A stretch of 64,000 nucleotides of DNA from Saccharospirillum sp039982735 (GCF_039982735.1 NZ_JBDWXV010000001.1:1-64000); one strand, 5' to 3'. Shown: positions 34,960 through 44,632, numbered from the stretch's first letter. Program-made: numbers and translations. The notes: generated by a model from the letters alone, not told the origin.

Positions 34960-36825
34960 CTAAACAGTAAACCGTGCTGCTTTTCCATCCAGTTCCAACA
35001 GGTGCCCTGATACCTCTTCTACCTGGCTGCGTACCCGCTGCAGGGCATCGCTGTCTCTGTGGATGCTGGTGGCAACACCTTCCATGTCGCGACTGATCTG
35101 ACGCGCCGCCTTGTCGACTTCCTCTACCGAGTGCAGCATCTGGTCGGCGGCTACGGTGCCCTGGCGCGCATCCTCTTCAATTTTCTGAATGGCCTGCTCG
35201 GCTTCCTCGCTGTGGGTTTCGACAGAGGAGAGATGGGTGCGGCCGGTTTCGGTAACGCTAATGGCTTCGCGGGTGAACCCCTGAATGTCATCGACAATGC
35301 CATTGATGCGGGATGTGGCTTCCACCGTGCGCTCAGCGAGCTGGCGTACTTCATCGGCGACCACTGAAAAACCGCGCCCGGCATCCCCTGCACGGGCCGC
35401 TTCGATGGCAGCATTCAATGCCAGCAGGTTGGTTTGTCCGGCCAGGTTGTTGATCATGTCCAGTACCGAGTCGATGTCGGCAGAGAGGGCATTTAGCTGG
35501 TTCAGTTTTTGTTCAATGTTAGCAACAACCTGTGACGTTTCCCGCAGACCGGTGACCGCCTGATTCAGTGTAGCAGTGCCCTGGCTCGCAGACGCCAGTG
35601 TTTGTGCAACCTGTCGGGACAGGGTTTTGGTGGCGTCAGCGATACCAGAAAGCGTTGCGGAAATCTCCTCAGTACTGGCCGCGACCGACTGGCCCTGGTC
35701 GTTAATTTGCTGGTTGCTCTGATCGAGCTGCTGGGTCTCGTGGGTCAGCTGTTCCATCATAGTCGCAGAGTGTTGGGCCGAGTCGGCGACCTGCCGGACC
35801 AGGGAGCCCAGCCCTTCGGTCATCACATTAACGGCACGGCTCAGTGCATCGAACTCGTCGTTGCGGCGTTCGTTGACCGGGAGGCGGGCGCTGAGGTCGC
35901 CATCGCGAACCCGGTTCAGATCGGTGGTGATGCCAGTCAATGTCTGTTTAACGCTTCGGGTGATCCAGCCGACAACCACCAGCATGGCCAGTGCCATCAG
36001 CAAGCTGACTGAGAGCAGCAGGGTACGAGCAGTCTGGGAGCTTTCGCTGGCGTTGGCCCGGGCCTCGGAAATCAGGTTGTTGAGGCTTTCTCTTACCGAT
36101 TGCTGAGCGGTGCGCATGGCCGTTAGAGCTTCCGCCATGGTATCCCGACTTTGTGTGAGCAGGCGAGCCTGCTCGTAGTGGCCCTCCAGGCTGGCGAGGT
36201 AGTTCTGGTTTACTTCGACGAACGGTTCTTCCATGTTGTTCGACGCCAATTGCTCGATGTAGCGGTCGTAGGCCACCCTGAGGGCCTCAAACCGCTCTGT
36301 TGTCGGGCTGTTCACATAGGCGACTTCCAGATTACTGATTTCGGCCATGTTCTCTTGAACGAATGTCATAAAGCCGGCTCTTTCGTTCATCGCGTCACGG
36401 GCGGCGTTGAGGGTGGCATTCCAGCCTGAGTCGGCATCCAGCCCAACCACAGCCGCCTGTTCAATGCTGGCCAACACCGCGTTCAGGTAGCGCTCGAATT
36501 GTTCGAAGAACGTTTGCAGGCCGATGTCGAGTTCCAGACTCTGAGCGCGCAGGCTGGCCAGGCGTTCGAGTTCGGCATTCACATCGGTGACCACCGCATC
36601 GCGATTGGCGGGCGACAAACGGGAGATTCGATCACCAATCTGCATGGCCTGAAGCGTCAGCTGATCGAGCTGACTGGATTGCCGGTTAAGTTCCTGTAGC
36701 CGGTTATTGGTGCTTTGCTGTAATTCGATACCGCGGTACGCGACGACATAGAGCCCGGCCAGCCCGATCAGCGCGGTTAGCAGAAGAATGGACAGTTTCA
36801 TGCGGAAGGTCAGGTTGTTTATCAT
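34960..36825 (-). CDS. Methyl-accepting chemotaxis protein
   Basis: 621 residues. TM1 about 9-28, a helical periplasmic sensor about 30-265 that is rich in Gln and Glu (four-helix-bundle or HBM type), TM2 about 268-290, HAMP to about 342, then the signalling coiled coil. The conserved hairpin tip contains NLLALNAAIEAARAGDAGRG followed by FSVVADEVRQLAERT. No C-terminal CheR-tethering pentapeptide is seen. The ligand is unknown. It lies upstream of the siderophore operon on the same strand, but the Fur box between them argues for separate transcription. Confidence 0.9.
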   Translation of the reverse strand: MINNLTFRMKLSILLLTALIGLAGLYVVAYRGIELQQSTNNRLQELNRQSSQLDQLTLQAMQIGDRISRLSPANRDAVVTDVNAELERLASLRAQSLELDIGLQTFFEQFERYLNAVLASIEQAAVVGLDADSGWNATLNAARDAMNERAGFMTFVQENMAEISNLEVAYVNSPTTERFEALRVAYDRYIEQLASNNMEEPFVEVNQNYLASLEGHYEQARLLTQSRDTMAEALTAMRTAQQSVRESLNNLISEARANASESSQTARTLLLSVSLLMALAMLVVVGWITRSVKQTLTGITTDLNRVRDGDLSARLPVNERRNDEFDALSRAVNVMTEGLGSLVRQVADSAQHSATMMEQLTHETQQLDQSNQQINDQGQSVAASTEEISATLSGIADATKTLSRQVAQTLASASQGTATLNQAVTGLRETSQVVANIEQKLNQLNALSADIDSVLDMINNLAGQTNLLALNAAIEAARAGDAGRGFSVVADEVRQLAERTVEATSRINGIVDDIQGFTREAISVTETGRTHLSSVETHSEEAEQAIQKIEEDARQGTVAADQMLHSVEEVDKAARQISRDMEGVATSIHRDSDALQRVRSQVEEVSGHLLELDGKAARFTV

Positions 36826-37050
36826 AGTTATCCCGTTCTTGAAGGCCGAGCTGTGCGAAATGTCAGTGATCTGTTATTTAGCGGCTGAATGAGAATACAG
36901 TGAAGTCCATAAATCTGAACGCTGCGTTCCTTGGAGAATTGGGGGCAATGATCATTCATTGTAGTTGGCGATGACTGCTATGGCAGTTGGTAACAGTCTT
37001 TAATGCTGTGAGAGAGAGGTGTTTTTTCTTATTAAAGTAAGTTATCGAAA

Positions 37051-37070
37051 GGGCAGGCTAACGCCTGCCC
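37051..37070 (-). terminator. Terminator-like hairpin after the barrel gene
   Basis: GGGCAGGC-TAAC-GCCTGCCC forms an 8-bp GC-rich stem 15 bases past the barrel gene stop. On the minus strand only a short TTT follows, so efficiency is uncertain. Confidence 0.6.
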
Positions 37071-37084
37071 GCATGGCGGCCGGA

Positions 37085-37630
37085 TTATAACTTGAGCGTC
37101 AGCTTCACCCCTATTGTTAATGTGTCGTATTCCAGGCCATCGAGCTCGGTTTCTTCAGTGCTGGTCGCCATCAACACAACGCCACCTTCAAGGTGATCGT
37201 TTATTTCTGCGCCAAGACCCACCATTGAAGCGCCACCAATGCCCTCAAGGTTGGCCTCATCCACCGTGAAATCACCCAGCCCAAGGCCACCTTCTATGTA
37301 CAGGCCACCCGACGTATCGAAGTAATAGGTGCCGCCAATGCCTGAAAGGCCTGCAACTGCGCCAGTGCCTTCTTCATCATCAAAGAAAGATGCTTCTCGC
37401 TGGTAGTAGAGCGCGAAATTAGGATTAATGTGCCCACCAATTTTAAAGGAGGTCAGGATGCCTCTGTAACCACTTTCAGAGGCTGAGTCACCCGCATAGG
37501 AAGCCTCGAACGTATTGGTATTCAGGCCAATGCCACCGGCCAGGAAGAACCCTTCACGGTCATCGGCGAATGCGAAAGATGAACCCAAAGTAACTACTAC
37601 TGCTGAAAAGCCTACTACTGCTTTATTCAT
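37085..37630 (-). CDS. Outer-membrane beta-barrel protein, unassigned
   Basis: 181 residues from the ATG at 37630 (an in-frame GTG four codons earlier is possible; neither has a strong ribosome site). A signal peptide ends SFAFA-DD. The mature protein alternates glycine-rich and aromatic strands (GFFLAGGIGLNTNTFEASY, NFALYYQREASFF, GTYYFDTSGGLYIEGGLGLG), typical of an 8-strand OmpA-like barrel, but it ends KLTLKL rather than Phe. Specific role unknown. Confidence 0.6.
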   Translation of the reverse strand: MNKAVVGFSAVVVTLGSSFAFADDREGFFLAGGIGLNTNTFEASYAGDSASESGYRGILTSFKIGGHINPNFALYYQREASFFDDEEGTGAVAGLSGIGGTYYFDTSGGLYIEGGLGLGDFTVDEANLEGIGGASMVGLGAEINDHLEGGVVLMATSTEETELDGLEYDTLTIGVKLTLKL

Positions 37631-37642
37631 TCTATTTACCAC

Positions 37643-38046
37643 TATTTCACTTTTTCAAATTTATCTAGCACGCTAGATTCCACTGCAGTCTATATAAATC
37701 AGACGGTTATATCTCACCAGGGGTGTCGTTTGTGTCCGCTTTTGGCGATATTCCGAGAGATAGACGTGTAGTGATCGAAGTTCGTACAGTGAAACCGGGT
37801 TGCAAATGCGAACACCCACTGCCGTAAACTGTTATTGGATATTGTTGGTTCAATTTCTCCTTTTAGTCGGTTTTTTTAACCTGGCGTGCTATTTGGAGGC
37901 GATTAATTCAGCCAGTTTAGCCCGATTCGCCCTGGCTCCAGGCGTAGCATGATGGTCAGGCCCCGGCCTCATTTCAGCCCGTTTTCTGTTATTCATTACT
38001 GGCTGAGTGGCGGGGAATGATGATCGCACAGAGGGAGACGCAGACG
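37643..38046. other. Intergenic control region of methionine gamma-lyase, nothing recognised
   Basis: No coding sequence. I looked for a SAM-type riboswitch or MetJ boxes ahead of the lyase gene and saw neither. A run AACACCCACTG near 37811 recalls the left arm of the family 1 palindromic repeat but the rest does not fit. Confidence 0.35.
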
Positions 38047-39237
38047 ATGAGCAAAAAGCTGAGTTTTACCACACGCACCATCCATTCCGGGTACGAGGCG
38101 TCTGAGAACGAAGGGTCTTTGAATCCACCGGTATATATGACATCTACTTACTGTTTCGACAATGTCGAGCAGGGCGCAGCCCGGTTTGCCGGGGAAGCAC
38201 AAGGCCATGTTTACAGCCGTATCTCGAACCCCACCCAGGCGGTGCTGGAAACCCGCCTGGCAGACCTTGAAGATGCCGAAGCCTGCCTGGCAACAGCGTC
38301 TGGCATGGGCGCGATCACGGCCGCTATCTGGACACTGGTACACCCCGGCGATACCGTTATTGCCGATAAAACGCTTTACGGCTGCACCTTCTCTTATTTC
38401 CAACATGGTCTGACCCGGTTTGGCGTAAACGTCACCTTCGTCGATTGTACCGATGTCGACGCCGTAGCTCGCGCGTTGTCTGCCCAGACCCGGGTGGTCT
38501 ACTTCGAAACCCCGGTCAATCCAACCATGAGAGTCATCGACATCGCCGCCATTAGCCAGCGGGTACATGATTTCAACCCCGCTATCACAGTAATGGTTGA
38601 TAACACCTATTGCACACCGGCCCTGCAACGGCCGTTGAACCTGGGGGCTGATCTGGTTGTGCATTCGGCCACCAAATACCTGGGCGGGCACGGCGATCTG
38701 ATCGCCGGGGCAGTAATGGGCAAACAGAGCCTGATTGATGAAATCCGGCTCTTTGGTCTGAAGGACATGACAGGCGCTGTGATCGCGCCGTTAACAGCGT
38801 TTTTGATACTGCGCGGTCTGAAAAGCCTGTCACTGAGAATGGAGCGACACTGCAGTAACGCCCAAACACTGGCTCATCGGTTACAGCAGCACAAGGCCGT
38901 GGCGGCTGTCTATTACCCCGGCCTGGAAGGTAGCCCTCACTTCAGCCTGGCGTGCCGCCAGATGAAAGCCCCCGGTGGGATGATCGCGATGGAACTGCAA
39001 GGTGGTTTCGAAGCCGGTGTTACCTTTATGAATCGTCTGAAACTGATCAAACGCGCCGTGAGTCTGGGTGATGCCGAAACCCTCTGCCAGCATCCGGCCA
39101 GCATGACGCACTCGACCTACACGCCGGAAGAACGAGCAGAGCATGATATCAGTGAAGGGCTTGTGCGGTTGTCGGTTGGCCTGGAAGATGTGGATGATAT
39201 TTACGCTGATCTGGAGCAGGCCCTGGCAGGAGTTTGA
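38047..39237 (+). CDS. megL: Methionine gamma-lyase
   Basis: 396 residues from the ATG at 38047 (GGGAG upstream; the earlier in-frame ATG at 38017 adds ten residues). A Cys/Met-metabolism PLP enzyme with the PLP lysine in HSATKYLGGHGD, YSRISNPT and the closing MTHSTYTPEERAEHDISEGL. The YGCTFSYFQHG segment carries the active-site cysteine that distinguishes methionine gamma-lyase from cystathionine enzymes. It breaks methionine into methanethiol, ammonia and 2-oxobutyrate. No partner genes are adjacent, although 2-oxobutyrate could feed the isoleucine route that uses the nearby ilvD product. Confidence 0.88.
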   Translation: MSKKLSFTTRTIHSGYEASENEGSLNPPVYMTSTYCFDNVEQGAARFAGEAQGHVYSRISNPTQAVLETRLADLEDAEACLATASGMGAITAAIWTLVHPGDTVIADKTLYGCTFSYFQHGLTRFGVNVTFVDCTDVDAVARALSAQTRVVYFETPVNPTMRVIDIAAISQRVHDFNPAITVMVDNTYCTPALQRPLNLGADLVVHSATKYLGGHGDLIAGAVMGKQSLIDEIRLFGLKDMTGAVIAPLTAFLILRGLKSLSLRMERHCSNAQTLAHRLQQHKAVAAVYYPGLEGSPHFSLACRQMKAPGGMIAMELQGGFEAGVTFMNRLKLIKRAVSLGDAETLCQHPASMTHSTYTPEERAEHDISEGLVRLSVGLEDVDDIYADLEQALAGV

Positions 39238-39423
39238 ACATGACCTGTGTCAGCCATCGTTTTGGGTGGCGCGGGTCAGGTCGGAAGCCGTAGCCAGCCG
39301 CATCGCCCCTTTTATTTGTTAAATGCTCAAGCCATTGTGCCAACTGCACAGGGTTCAGGCAGAACAGCCAACGCAGCGCGGCGTTGCCGCAACGTTGAGT
39401 GTTCGGCCTGTTATCCCTGCCAA

Positions 39424-40350
39424 TCAGAACCGAAGGAAGTTCTTGATTTGCAGGCTTAAAGTGTTGGTCGCATTGGCGTTTTCGCCAGCCAGCGTCGTGG
39501 AGTAGCCCAATTGGAATTGGGTAGGCAGTGCCCACTGAGTGAAGAACACGCTCATACTGGGTTCCAGCGCCAGGCTGTAGGATTCATCGTCTTGACCGTT
39601 GCCATCGACCTCGGTCTCACCGGTCATGGTGTAGCTGACAGGAAGGCCAAAGCTCAGTTGTACACCGTTTCCGGCGGACATCGAATAATTCGGTTCGACT
39701 TCGAAGATGGCTTCGGATCCATACTGCACGGTTACGTCAGACGTTGTGACTGTGTAATCCTGATCTGTTTCCAGAAAGAAAGAGGACTGATTGTAGATGT
39801 TGATGTAGAAATCCGGAGTGATCAGGTAGTCGAATGAGAACCTGGCGCCAAGACCCCAAGCCCCACGATCGGTTCGACCCGGTTTGAAGTCGTCGCCTCC
39901 CAGAAAATTATCGAGTTGCTCTTGACCGTCATATTGCGATATGGGGATTTTTAGGCCTGGTGTCACCGCAAAGCGGAGCGTATCGCTGCGGGAGTAACCC
40001 TGGGCACCCAAGGTCTGGAATTTGGCACCGACGAAAAGGTCGTTCGAGCCAGATAAGTCGACGTTATCGTTACCATCAACCTCACCGGAAAGAATGTAAC
40101 CAGGCGCCCATTGCACGCCAGCTGTAATCCAATCGTTGATACCGTACTCAAGCGCTATGGATAACGTGTTAACGGATACGGCATCGGTATCCTGGCGTTC
40201 GCCATCGGCATCGAAGGTTTCGTCAAAAGTTGTCAGCGAAGGGACCAGGGTGGTTCGTAGTACGCCTTGTGGCAACACCTTGGCATCGTCTGCAAACACG
40301 GGTATGACTAGGCCAGCCAGCAGTGGCAAAGCTATGGCTTTCTTTAACAT
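39424..40350 (-). CDS. Outer-membrane channel-like beta-barrel protein
   Basis: 308 residues with a signal peptide (LPLLAGLVIPVFA-DD). Repeated amphipathic strands (LSIALEYGINDWITAGVQWAPGYI, FRFAVTPGL-like LRFAVTPGLKIP, FSFDYLITPDFYINIYNQSSFFL, SYSLALEPSMSVFF) and a terminal strand ending KNFLRF indicate a large barrel of about 12 strands. The pattern recalls the phenol/aromatic outer-membrane channel group (MetA-pathway family), but that is tentative. It stands alone between megL and ilvD. Confidence 0.6.
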   Translation of the reverse strand: MLKKAIALPLLAGLVIPVFADDAKVLPQGVLRTTLVPSLTTFDETFDADGERQDTDAVSVNTLSIALEYGINDWITAGVQWAPGYILSGEVDGNDNVDLSGSNDLFVGAKFQTLGAQGYSRSDTLRFAVTPGLKIPISQYDGQEQLDNFLGGDDFKPGRTDRGAWGLGARFSFDYLITPDFYINIYNQSSFFLETDQDYTVTTSDVTVQYGSEAIFEVEPNYSMSAGNGVQLSFGLPVSYTMTGETEVDGNGQDDESYSLALEPSMSVFFTQWALPTQFQLGYSTTLAGENANATNTLSLQIKNFLRF

Positions 40351-40712
40351 GGTTGTTCTCCAGGCTTTTCTTATTATTTGATTCGATCAAAGCGGCAACC
40401 GTTTCGATCAAGGGCTTGCATGGATCATCAGTGACCATAGCCCATGCGCGAATTGCTGATCAAAGTGGCTGTGTGATTACCCTGCTGTGTGGCAATAATG
40501 CCCCTATTCAGTCAGGCATGAGTGAAATTTAGGCTACAGAATACGGTTTGCGCGGCCGCTCCGAGCGGCAGTGGGGCTGTTCAATGAACGGCGGAATCAA
40601 TCCAGCAGTATGGGGCACACTGGCTATACTCCGGCTCTTGTACTGAATGCTTTGCTGGCGAGCGCCATTTCTGTCAGCCTGAGCGCATCATTCAACCGGA
40701 TCAGGAGGCAAC
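40351..40712. other. Intergenic stretch upstream of ilvD
   Basis: No gene supported. Promoters for the barrel gene and ilvD should lie here. I see no leader peptide rich in branched-chain residues and no attenuator-like hairpin pair, so attenuation of ilvD is not indicated. Confidence 0.35.
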
Positions 40713-42389
40713 ATGGCAGAAGACAAGCGTCGTCGTTATTCATCGCAGGTGGTCGATGGGCTCGGCAAGTCAGCCAGCCGGGCTATGCTGCGAGCTGTTG
40801 GCTTCAGTGACGAGGATTTCCGTAAGCCCCAGGTGGGCATCGCCTCTACCTGGAGTAACCTCACACCGTGCAACATGCACATCAACCGGCTGGCGGAAGA
40901 GTCGGCAGCAGGTGCCGATGAGGCAGGCGGAAAGTCCCTGATTTTTAACACAATCACCGTATCCGATGGCATTGCTAATGGGACGGAGGGGATGAAGTAC
41001 TCCCTCGTTTCCCGCGAGGTCATTGCCGATTCGATTGAGACGGTCGCCGGCTGCGAAGGCTTCGATGGCCTGGTCGCCATTGGCGGTTGCGATAAAAACA
41101 TGCCCGGCTGCATGATGGGGCTAGCGCGGCTGAACCGGCCTTCGGTGTTCGTTTATGGCGGCACCATACTGCCGGGCGAGAATCATACCGATATCATTTC
41201 CGTGTTCGAGGCTGTGGGCGCGCATGCCCAGGGCAAGCTGGAACTGATTGACGTGAAACAAATAGAAGAAACCGCCATTCCCGGAGCAGGGTCGTGCGGG
41301 GGGATGTATACGGCCAACACTATGGCGTCAGCCATTGAAGCCATGGGCATGAGCTTGCCGGGCAGTTCGGCGCAGAATGCGGTGTCGGACACTAAAGTAG
41401 CGGATTGCCGGGCCGCTGGAGCCGCTGTAATGAACCTGCTGGAGCGGGATATCAAACCTTCCGACATCATGACCCGGGAAGCCTTTGAGAATGCGATTAC
41501 CGTCGTGATCGCGCTTGGGGGCTCAACCAATGCGGTTCTGCATCTGTTGGCCATGGCCAGCACAGTCGGCGTTGAGTTGTCTCTCGAAGACTTTGCGGAG
41601 ATCGGTAAACGGGTGCCGGTGCTGGCCGACTTGCGCCCCAGCGGCCATTACATGATGTCGGAACTGGTTGCTATCGGCGGTATTCAACCGCTGATCAAAA
41701 TGCTGCTCGAACGCGGGCTGGTTCATGGCAATTGCCTGACCGTTACCGGACAAACACTGGCCGAGAATCTGGCCAGCGTTGAGCCTTACCCCGAAGCTCA
41801 GGACATTATTCATGCGTTCGATAACCCTATAAAGGCCGACAGCCACTTGCGCATTCTCTATGGCAACCTCGCCCCTACAGGCGCTGTAGCGAAAATCACC
41901 GGCAAGGAAGGCACGCACTTTACCGGTCGGGCCCGGGTGTTTCATTCGGAAGAAGAAGCACAGGAACGTATTCTGGATGGCACTGTGATCGCCGGTGATG
42001 TGTTGGTGATTCGCTACGAAGGCCCCAAAGGCGGGCCGGGCATGCGCGAAATGCTCAGCCCGACCTCGGCGATTATGGGCAAAGGACTGGGTAGCGATGT
42101 CGCGCTGATTACCGATGGCCGTTTTTCCGGGGGCAGCCATGGCTTTGTGGTTGGCCATATCACGCCCGAAGCCGCTGAGGGCGGTCCCATCGCGCTGGTA
42201 GAAGAGGGCGATACCATCACCATCGATGCCGTCAGTAACCGGATTGAGCTGGGTGTGTCCGATCAGGAGCTGGAACGCAGGCGGCAGCTCTGGCAACCAC
42301 CCGGCCCACGGTTCACCCGGGGCGTGCTGGCGAAATATGCCCGCACGGTGGGGTCTGCTTCAACGGGTGCGGTGACCGATTTGCCCTAA
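40713..42389 (+). CDS. ilvD: Dihydroxy-acid dehydratase
   Basis: 558 residues, the length of the shorter IlvD class. Iron-sulfur ligands are visible in NLTPCNMH, GGCDKNMPGCM and GAGSCGGMYTANTM, and the C-terminus has SGGSHGFVVGHITPEA. It dehydrates 2,3-dihydroxy-isovalerate and its homologue to the 2-keto acid precursors of valine and isoleucine. CAGGAGG precedes the start. It is not in an ilv operon here, which is common in gammaproteobacteria. Confidence 0.93.
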   Translation: MAEDKRRRYSSQVVDGLGKSASRAMLRAVGFSDEDFRKPQVGIASTWSNLTPCNMHINRLAEESAAGADEAGGKSLIFNTITVSDGIANGTEGMKYSLVSREVIADSIETVAGCEGFDGLVAIGGCDKNMPGCMMGLARLNRPSVFVYGGTILPGENHTDIISVFEAVGAHAQGKLELIDVKQIEETAIPGAGSCGGMYTANTMASAIEAMGMSLPGSSAQNAVSDTKVADCRAAGAAVMNLLERDIKPSDIMTREAFENAITVVIALGGSTNAVLHLLAMASTVGVELSLEDFAEIGKRVPVLADLRPSGHYMMSELVAIGGIQPLIKMLLERGLVHGNCLTVTGQTLAENLASVEPYPEAQDIIHAFDNPIKADSHLRILYGNLAPTGAVAKITGKEGTHFTGRARVFHSEEEAQERILDGTVIAGDVLVIRYEGPKGGPGMREMLSPTSAIMGKGLGSDVALITDGRFSGGSHGFVVGHITPEAAEGGPIALVEEGDTITIDAVSNRIELGVSDQELERRRQLWQPPGPRFTRGVLAKYARTVGSASTGAVTDLP

Positions 42390-42502
42390 GGTTTCTAGCG
42401 GCTTAGCGGTTCTGCGATAGCGAAGTGAATAGACAGACAGTGGGCCGGAATGTGGCTTTTTCCCCCACGAAAAGCTGTTGCGGTTGTGCTGATTATAAAG
42501 TG

Positions 42503-43276
42503 CTAAAGGCGCTCTTCGTCTCTGAGCGTCAGCACTTCAAAGCCGTCTGAGGTTACGGCTATCGTATGCTCCCATTGGGCCGATAACTTTTTGTCACTAG
42601 TTACGACGGTCCAGCCATCGTTCTTTTGCTTCACCTTAGCTTTGCCCTGGTTAATCATCGGTTCAATGGTGAAGGTCATGCCTTCTTTCAGAACCAGGCC
42701 TTTTCCCTGTTGGCCGTAGTGCAGTACCGACGGTGCTTCATGCATCTCACGACCAATGCCATGGCCGCAATATTCACGGACGACGGTGTAGCCGTTTTTT
42801 GTGGCGTGTCGCAGTATGGCGTGGCCAATGTCGCCCAGGGTAGCCCCCGGTTTAACGACACGTATGCCTTCCCACATGGCGTCGTAGGTTTTATCGACCA
42901 GGCGTTGTGCCAGTGGTGTCACGTCACCGATCAGGTACATTTTGCTGGAATCGGCGATGTAGCCGCCTTTTTCCAGCGTAATATCGATATTGACGATGTC
43001 ACCGGGTTTCAGCGTTTGAGTCTCCGAGGGTACGCCATGGCACACCACATGGTTGACCGAGCTGTTCAATACGTACTGATAGCCGTACTGGCCTTTGCTG
43101 GCCGGGCGCGCCTGCAACTGGTCGATGATGTAGCGCTCAGCCAGGTTGTTGATATCCATGGTTGTGATGCCAGGCGCTATCTGACCATCGAGATACGCAA
43201 AAACGGAGGCGAGCAGGCGGCCGGATTCTCGCATGATCTGCAGTTCCGACGCGGATTTCAGGATAACCTCAGACAC
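42503..43276 (-). CDS. map: Type I methionine aminopeptidase, secondary copy coupled to ParD-like gene
   Basis: 257 residues with all five metal ligands visible: Asp in NIDITLEK, Asp in YIADSSKM, His in CGHGIGREM, Glu in FTIEPMIN and Glu in QWEHTIAV. It removes initiator Met from new proteins. The start overlaps the end of the ParD-like gene by eight bases, so the two are translated together. The usual housekeeping map lies by rpsB/glnD in gammaproteobacteria; its absence here suggests this is a second copy. Confidence 0.9.
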   Translation of the reverse strand: MSEVILKSASELQIMRESGRLLASVFAYLDGQIAPGITTMDINNLAERYIIDQLQARPASKGQYGYQYVLNSSVNHVVCHGVPSETQTLKPGDIVNIDITLEKGGYIADSSKMYLIGDVTPLAQRLVDKTYDAMWEGIRVVKPGATLGDIGHAILRHATKNGYTVVREYCGHGIGREMHEAPSVLHYGQQGKGLVLKEGMTFTIEPMINQGKAKVKQKNDGWTVVTSDKKLSAQWEHTIAVTSDGFEVLTLRDEERL

Positions 43277-43475
43277 TGGCGATTTTCCTCACCTCGACTT
43301 CCGCTTCCTTCATTTGTTCGCTCACGATTTCGTTGAACGATTTGCCCGGGTTGGCTTCGGCCAGCATGCCGATTTTAATCCAGTATTCGGCTTGTGCGTT
43401 GATGGAGCGCACCATGAATGAGCTGGCTTTGCGAATGTCTTCGTGTAGGTCGTCGTTGATTTTGACAATGCCCAT
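43269..43475 (-). CDS. ParD-like antitoxin-family protein
   Basis: 68 residues from the ATG at 43475 with AGGAG six bases upstream. IVKINDDLHEDIRKAS fits a ribbon-helix-helix strand and helix, then FMVRSINAQAEYWIKIGMLAEA resembles the ParD_like (DUF3423) family. These proteins are DNA binding and often precede a methionine aminopeptidase gene rather than a ParE toxin. A 30-base palindrome overlaps its promoter, so autoregulation is likely. No ParE-like toxin is present. Confidence 0.75.
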   Translation of the reverse strand: MGIVKINDDLHEDIRKASSFMVRSINAQAEYWIKIGMLAEANPGKSFNEIVSEQMKEAEVEVRKIASV

Positions 43476-43486
43476 GATGAACTCCT

Positions 43487-43516
43487 AATATATGATGTGT
43501 ATACGAATCATATATT
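43487..43516. promoter_or_regulatory. Palindromic operator before the ParD-like/map pair
   Basis: AATATATGAT (43487-43496) and ATCATATATT (43507-43516) are exact reverse complements around a 10-base centre that itself contains GTATAC. It begins 11 bases upstream of the ParD-like start codon, overlapping the ribosome-site side of the promoter, as expected for an autorepressor of the ribbon-helix-helix type. Confidence 0.65.
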
Positions 43517-43550
43517 GGCTGTCCGTGGGCTGTAAATACCATTACCGGGT

Positions 43551-44357
43551 TTATTCAGTGACCGGACTGTAATATCTGGGCTGGTTGTCCCGGGCCAGAT
43601 GCACCAGATTCAGCCCATAGCGACGGGCACGGTCTACCGCCAGGGTGCTCGGGGCAGCTAGGTTAACCAGCGTAGACGCCCCGGCAATAACGGCCTTGTT
43701 GACCAGTTCGACACTGCAGCGGCTGCTCATCACCAGAGTGTGGCCCGTTAGTGAGTGTTCACGGCGCAGGGCATGGCCGATCAGCTTATCGAGGGCGTTG
43801 TGCCGGCCGATGTCTTCGCGACAGGCGAGCAGGGCGCCTTGAGGGTCGATCAGTGCTGCGGCGTGAATAGCGCCGACCTGCGGCCCCAGCGTTTGGGCTT
43901 GGGCGAGCTGGTCGCGCAACTGGCTCAGTTGTGCCAGTGGCAGCATTGGGGCGGGCTGCAATGCCTCCAGCGGCACGAAGGCGCTTTCCAGTGAATCGCT
44001 GCCACACAGGCCGCAGCCCGTTGCACCCATCATCTGCCGTTGCCGGCTGCGGTATTGCGACTGGCGGCGCGCACTCAGGGTGGCATCCAACAAGTAGGCG
44101 GGCAGGCCATCGGGTGTGTGAGTGGTTGTTAACGACCAGTCCAGCAAGTCTGCCGCGCGGCGGATCACGCCTTCACTCAGGCTGAAGCCCATCAGAAAGT
44201 CGTCGAGATCAGTCGGCGTCAGCATCATGATGCCGTGAGTGATATCGCCATAGCTGATCGAGACCGGGATCTCTTCGATCAGATCGGTTTCGGCATCAGT
44301 TTCAGCCTTGATCTGAGTGCTGAAAGAGCGCTTACCGGAAGCGGGTGGGAGCGACAT
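43551..44357 (-). CDS. fdhD: Formate dehydrogenase accessory sulfurtransferase
   Basis: 268 residues. FdhD pattern: IEEIPVSISYGDITHGIMMLTPTD, LDDFLMGFSLSEGVI, the dithiol CGLC in GATGCGLCGSDSLE and the strongly conserved CREDIGRHNALDKLIG. The C-terminal part has MSSRCSVELVNKAVIAG. It passes sulfur from IscS to the molybdenum cofactor of formate dehydrogenase. No fdh structural genes are in the window. The ribosome site at the start is weak. Confidence 0.9.
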   Translation of the reverse strand: MSLPPASGKRSFSTQIKAETDAETDLIEEIPVSISYGDITHGIMMLTPTDLDDFLMGFSLSEGVIRRAADLLDWSLTTTHTPDGLPAYLLDATLSARRQSQYRSRQRQMMGATGCGLCGSDSLESAFVPLEALQPAPMLPLAQLSQLRDQLAQAQTLGPQVGAIHAAALIDPQGALLACREDIGRHNALDKLIGHALRREHSLTGHTLVMSSRCSVELVNKAVIAGASTLVNLAAPSTLAVDRARRYGLNLVHLARDNQPRYYSPVTE

Positions 44358-44470
44358 CAGGGCTATCCCGGTTGCTGTGGAGTGGAGGCTCGATTGTACC
44401 GGAATGTGGGCTGAGTGTGTGCCTGTGAGCGACGTCCGGGGTGTTTAGTGGCAATGGTCCGCTTCGACTA

Positions 44471-44578
44471 CCGGTGGTGTCTCTGCGGGGTCGGCGTGAA
44501 TCCTTCCGTGGCGGTCCGACGTCTCGGGCCTAGACCGAAACATCCCTGTTTCGGACTACCCCGCAGAGGCACCACCGG
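44471..44578. repeat. Three-way-junction intergenic repeat, copy 1
   Basis: 21-base arms 44471-44491 and 44558-44578 pair with one T-G wobble. Inside are the conserved GGGGTCGGCGTGAA, an irregular and enlarged second stem, and a third stem CCGAAACA-TCCC-TGTTTCGG, ending GGACTACCCC. It lies 55 bases past the stop of the RidA gene, at the 3' end of the anthranilate cluster. Confidence 0.85.
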
Positions 44579-44632
44579 CATCCGTCGCTCCCAGAGTGCA
44601 AGTCCCGAACCTTGAGTACTGTGTAGAGGGGG

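Noticed and set aside
37643..38046. Possible SAM riboswitch ahead of methionine gamma-lyase
   Set aside because: No recognisable SAM-I, SAM-II or SAH core and no terminator/antiterminator pair.
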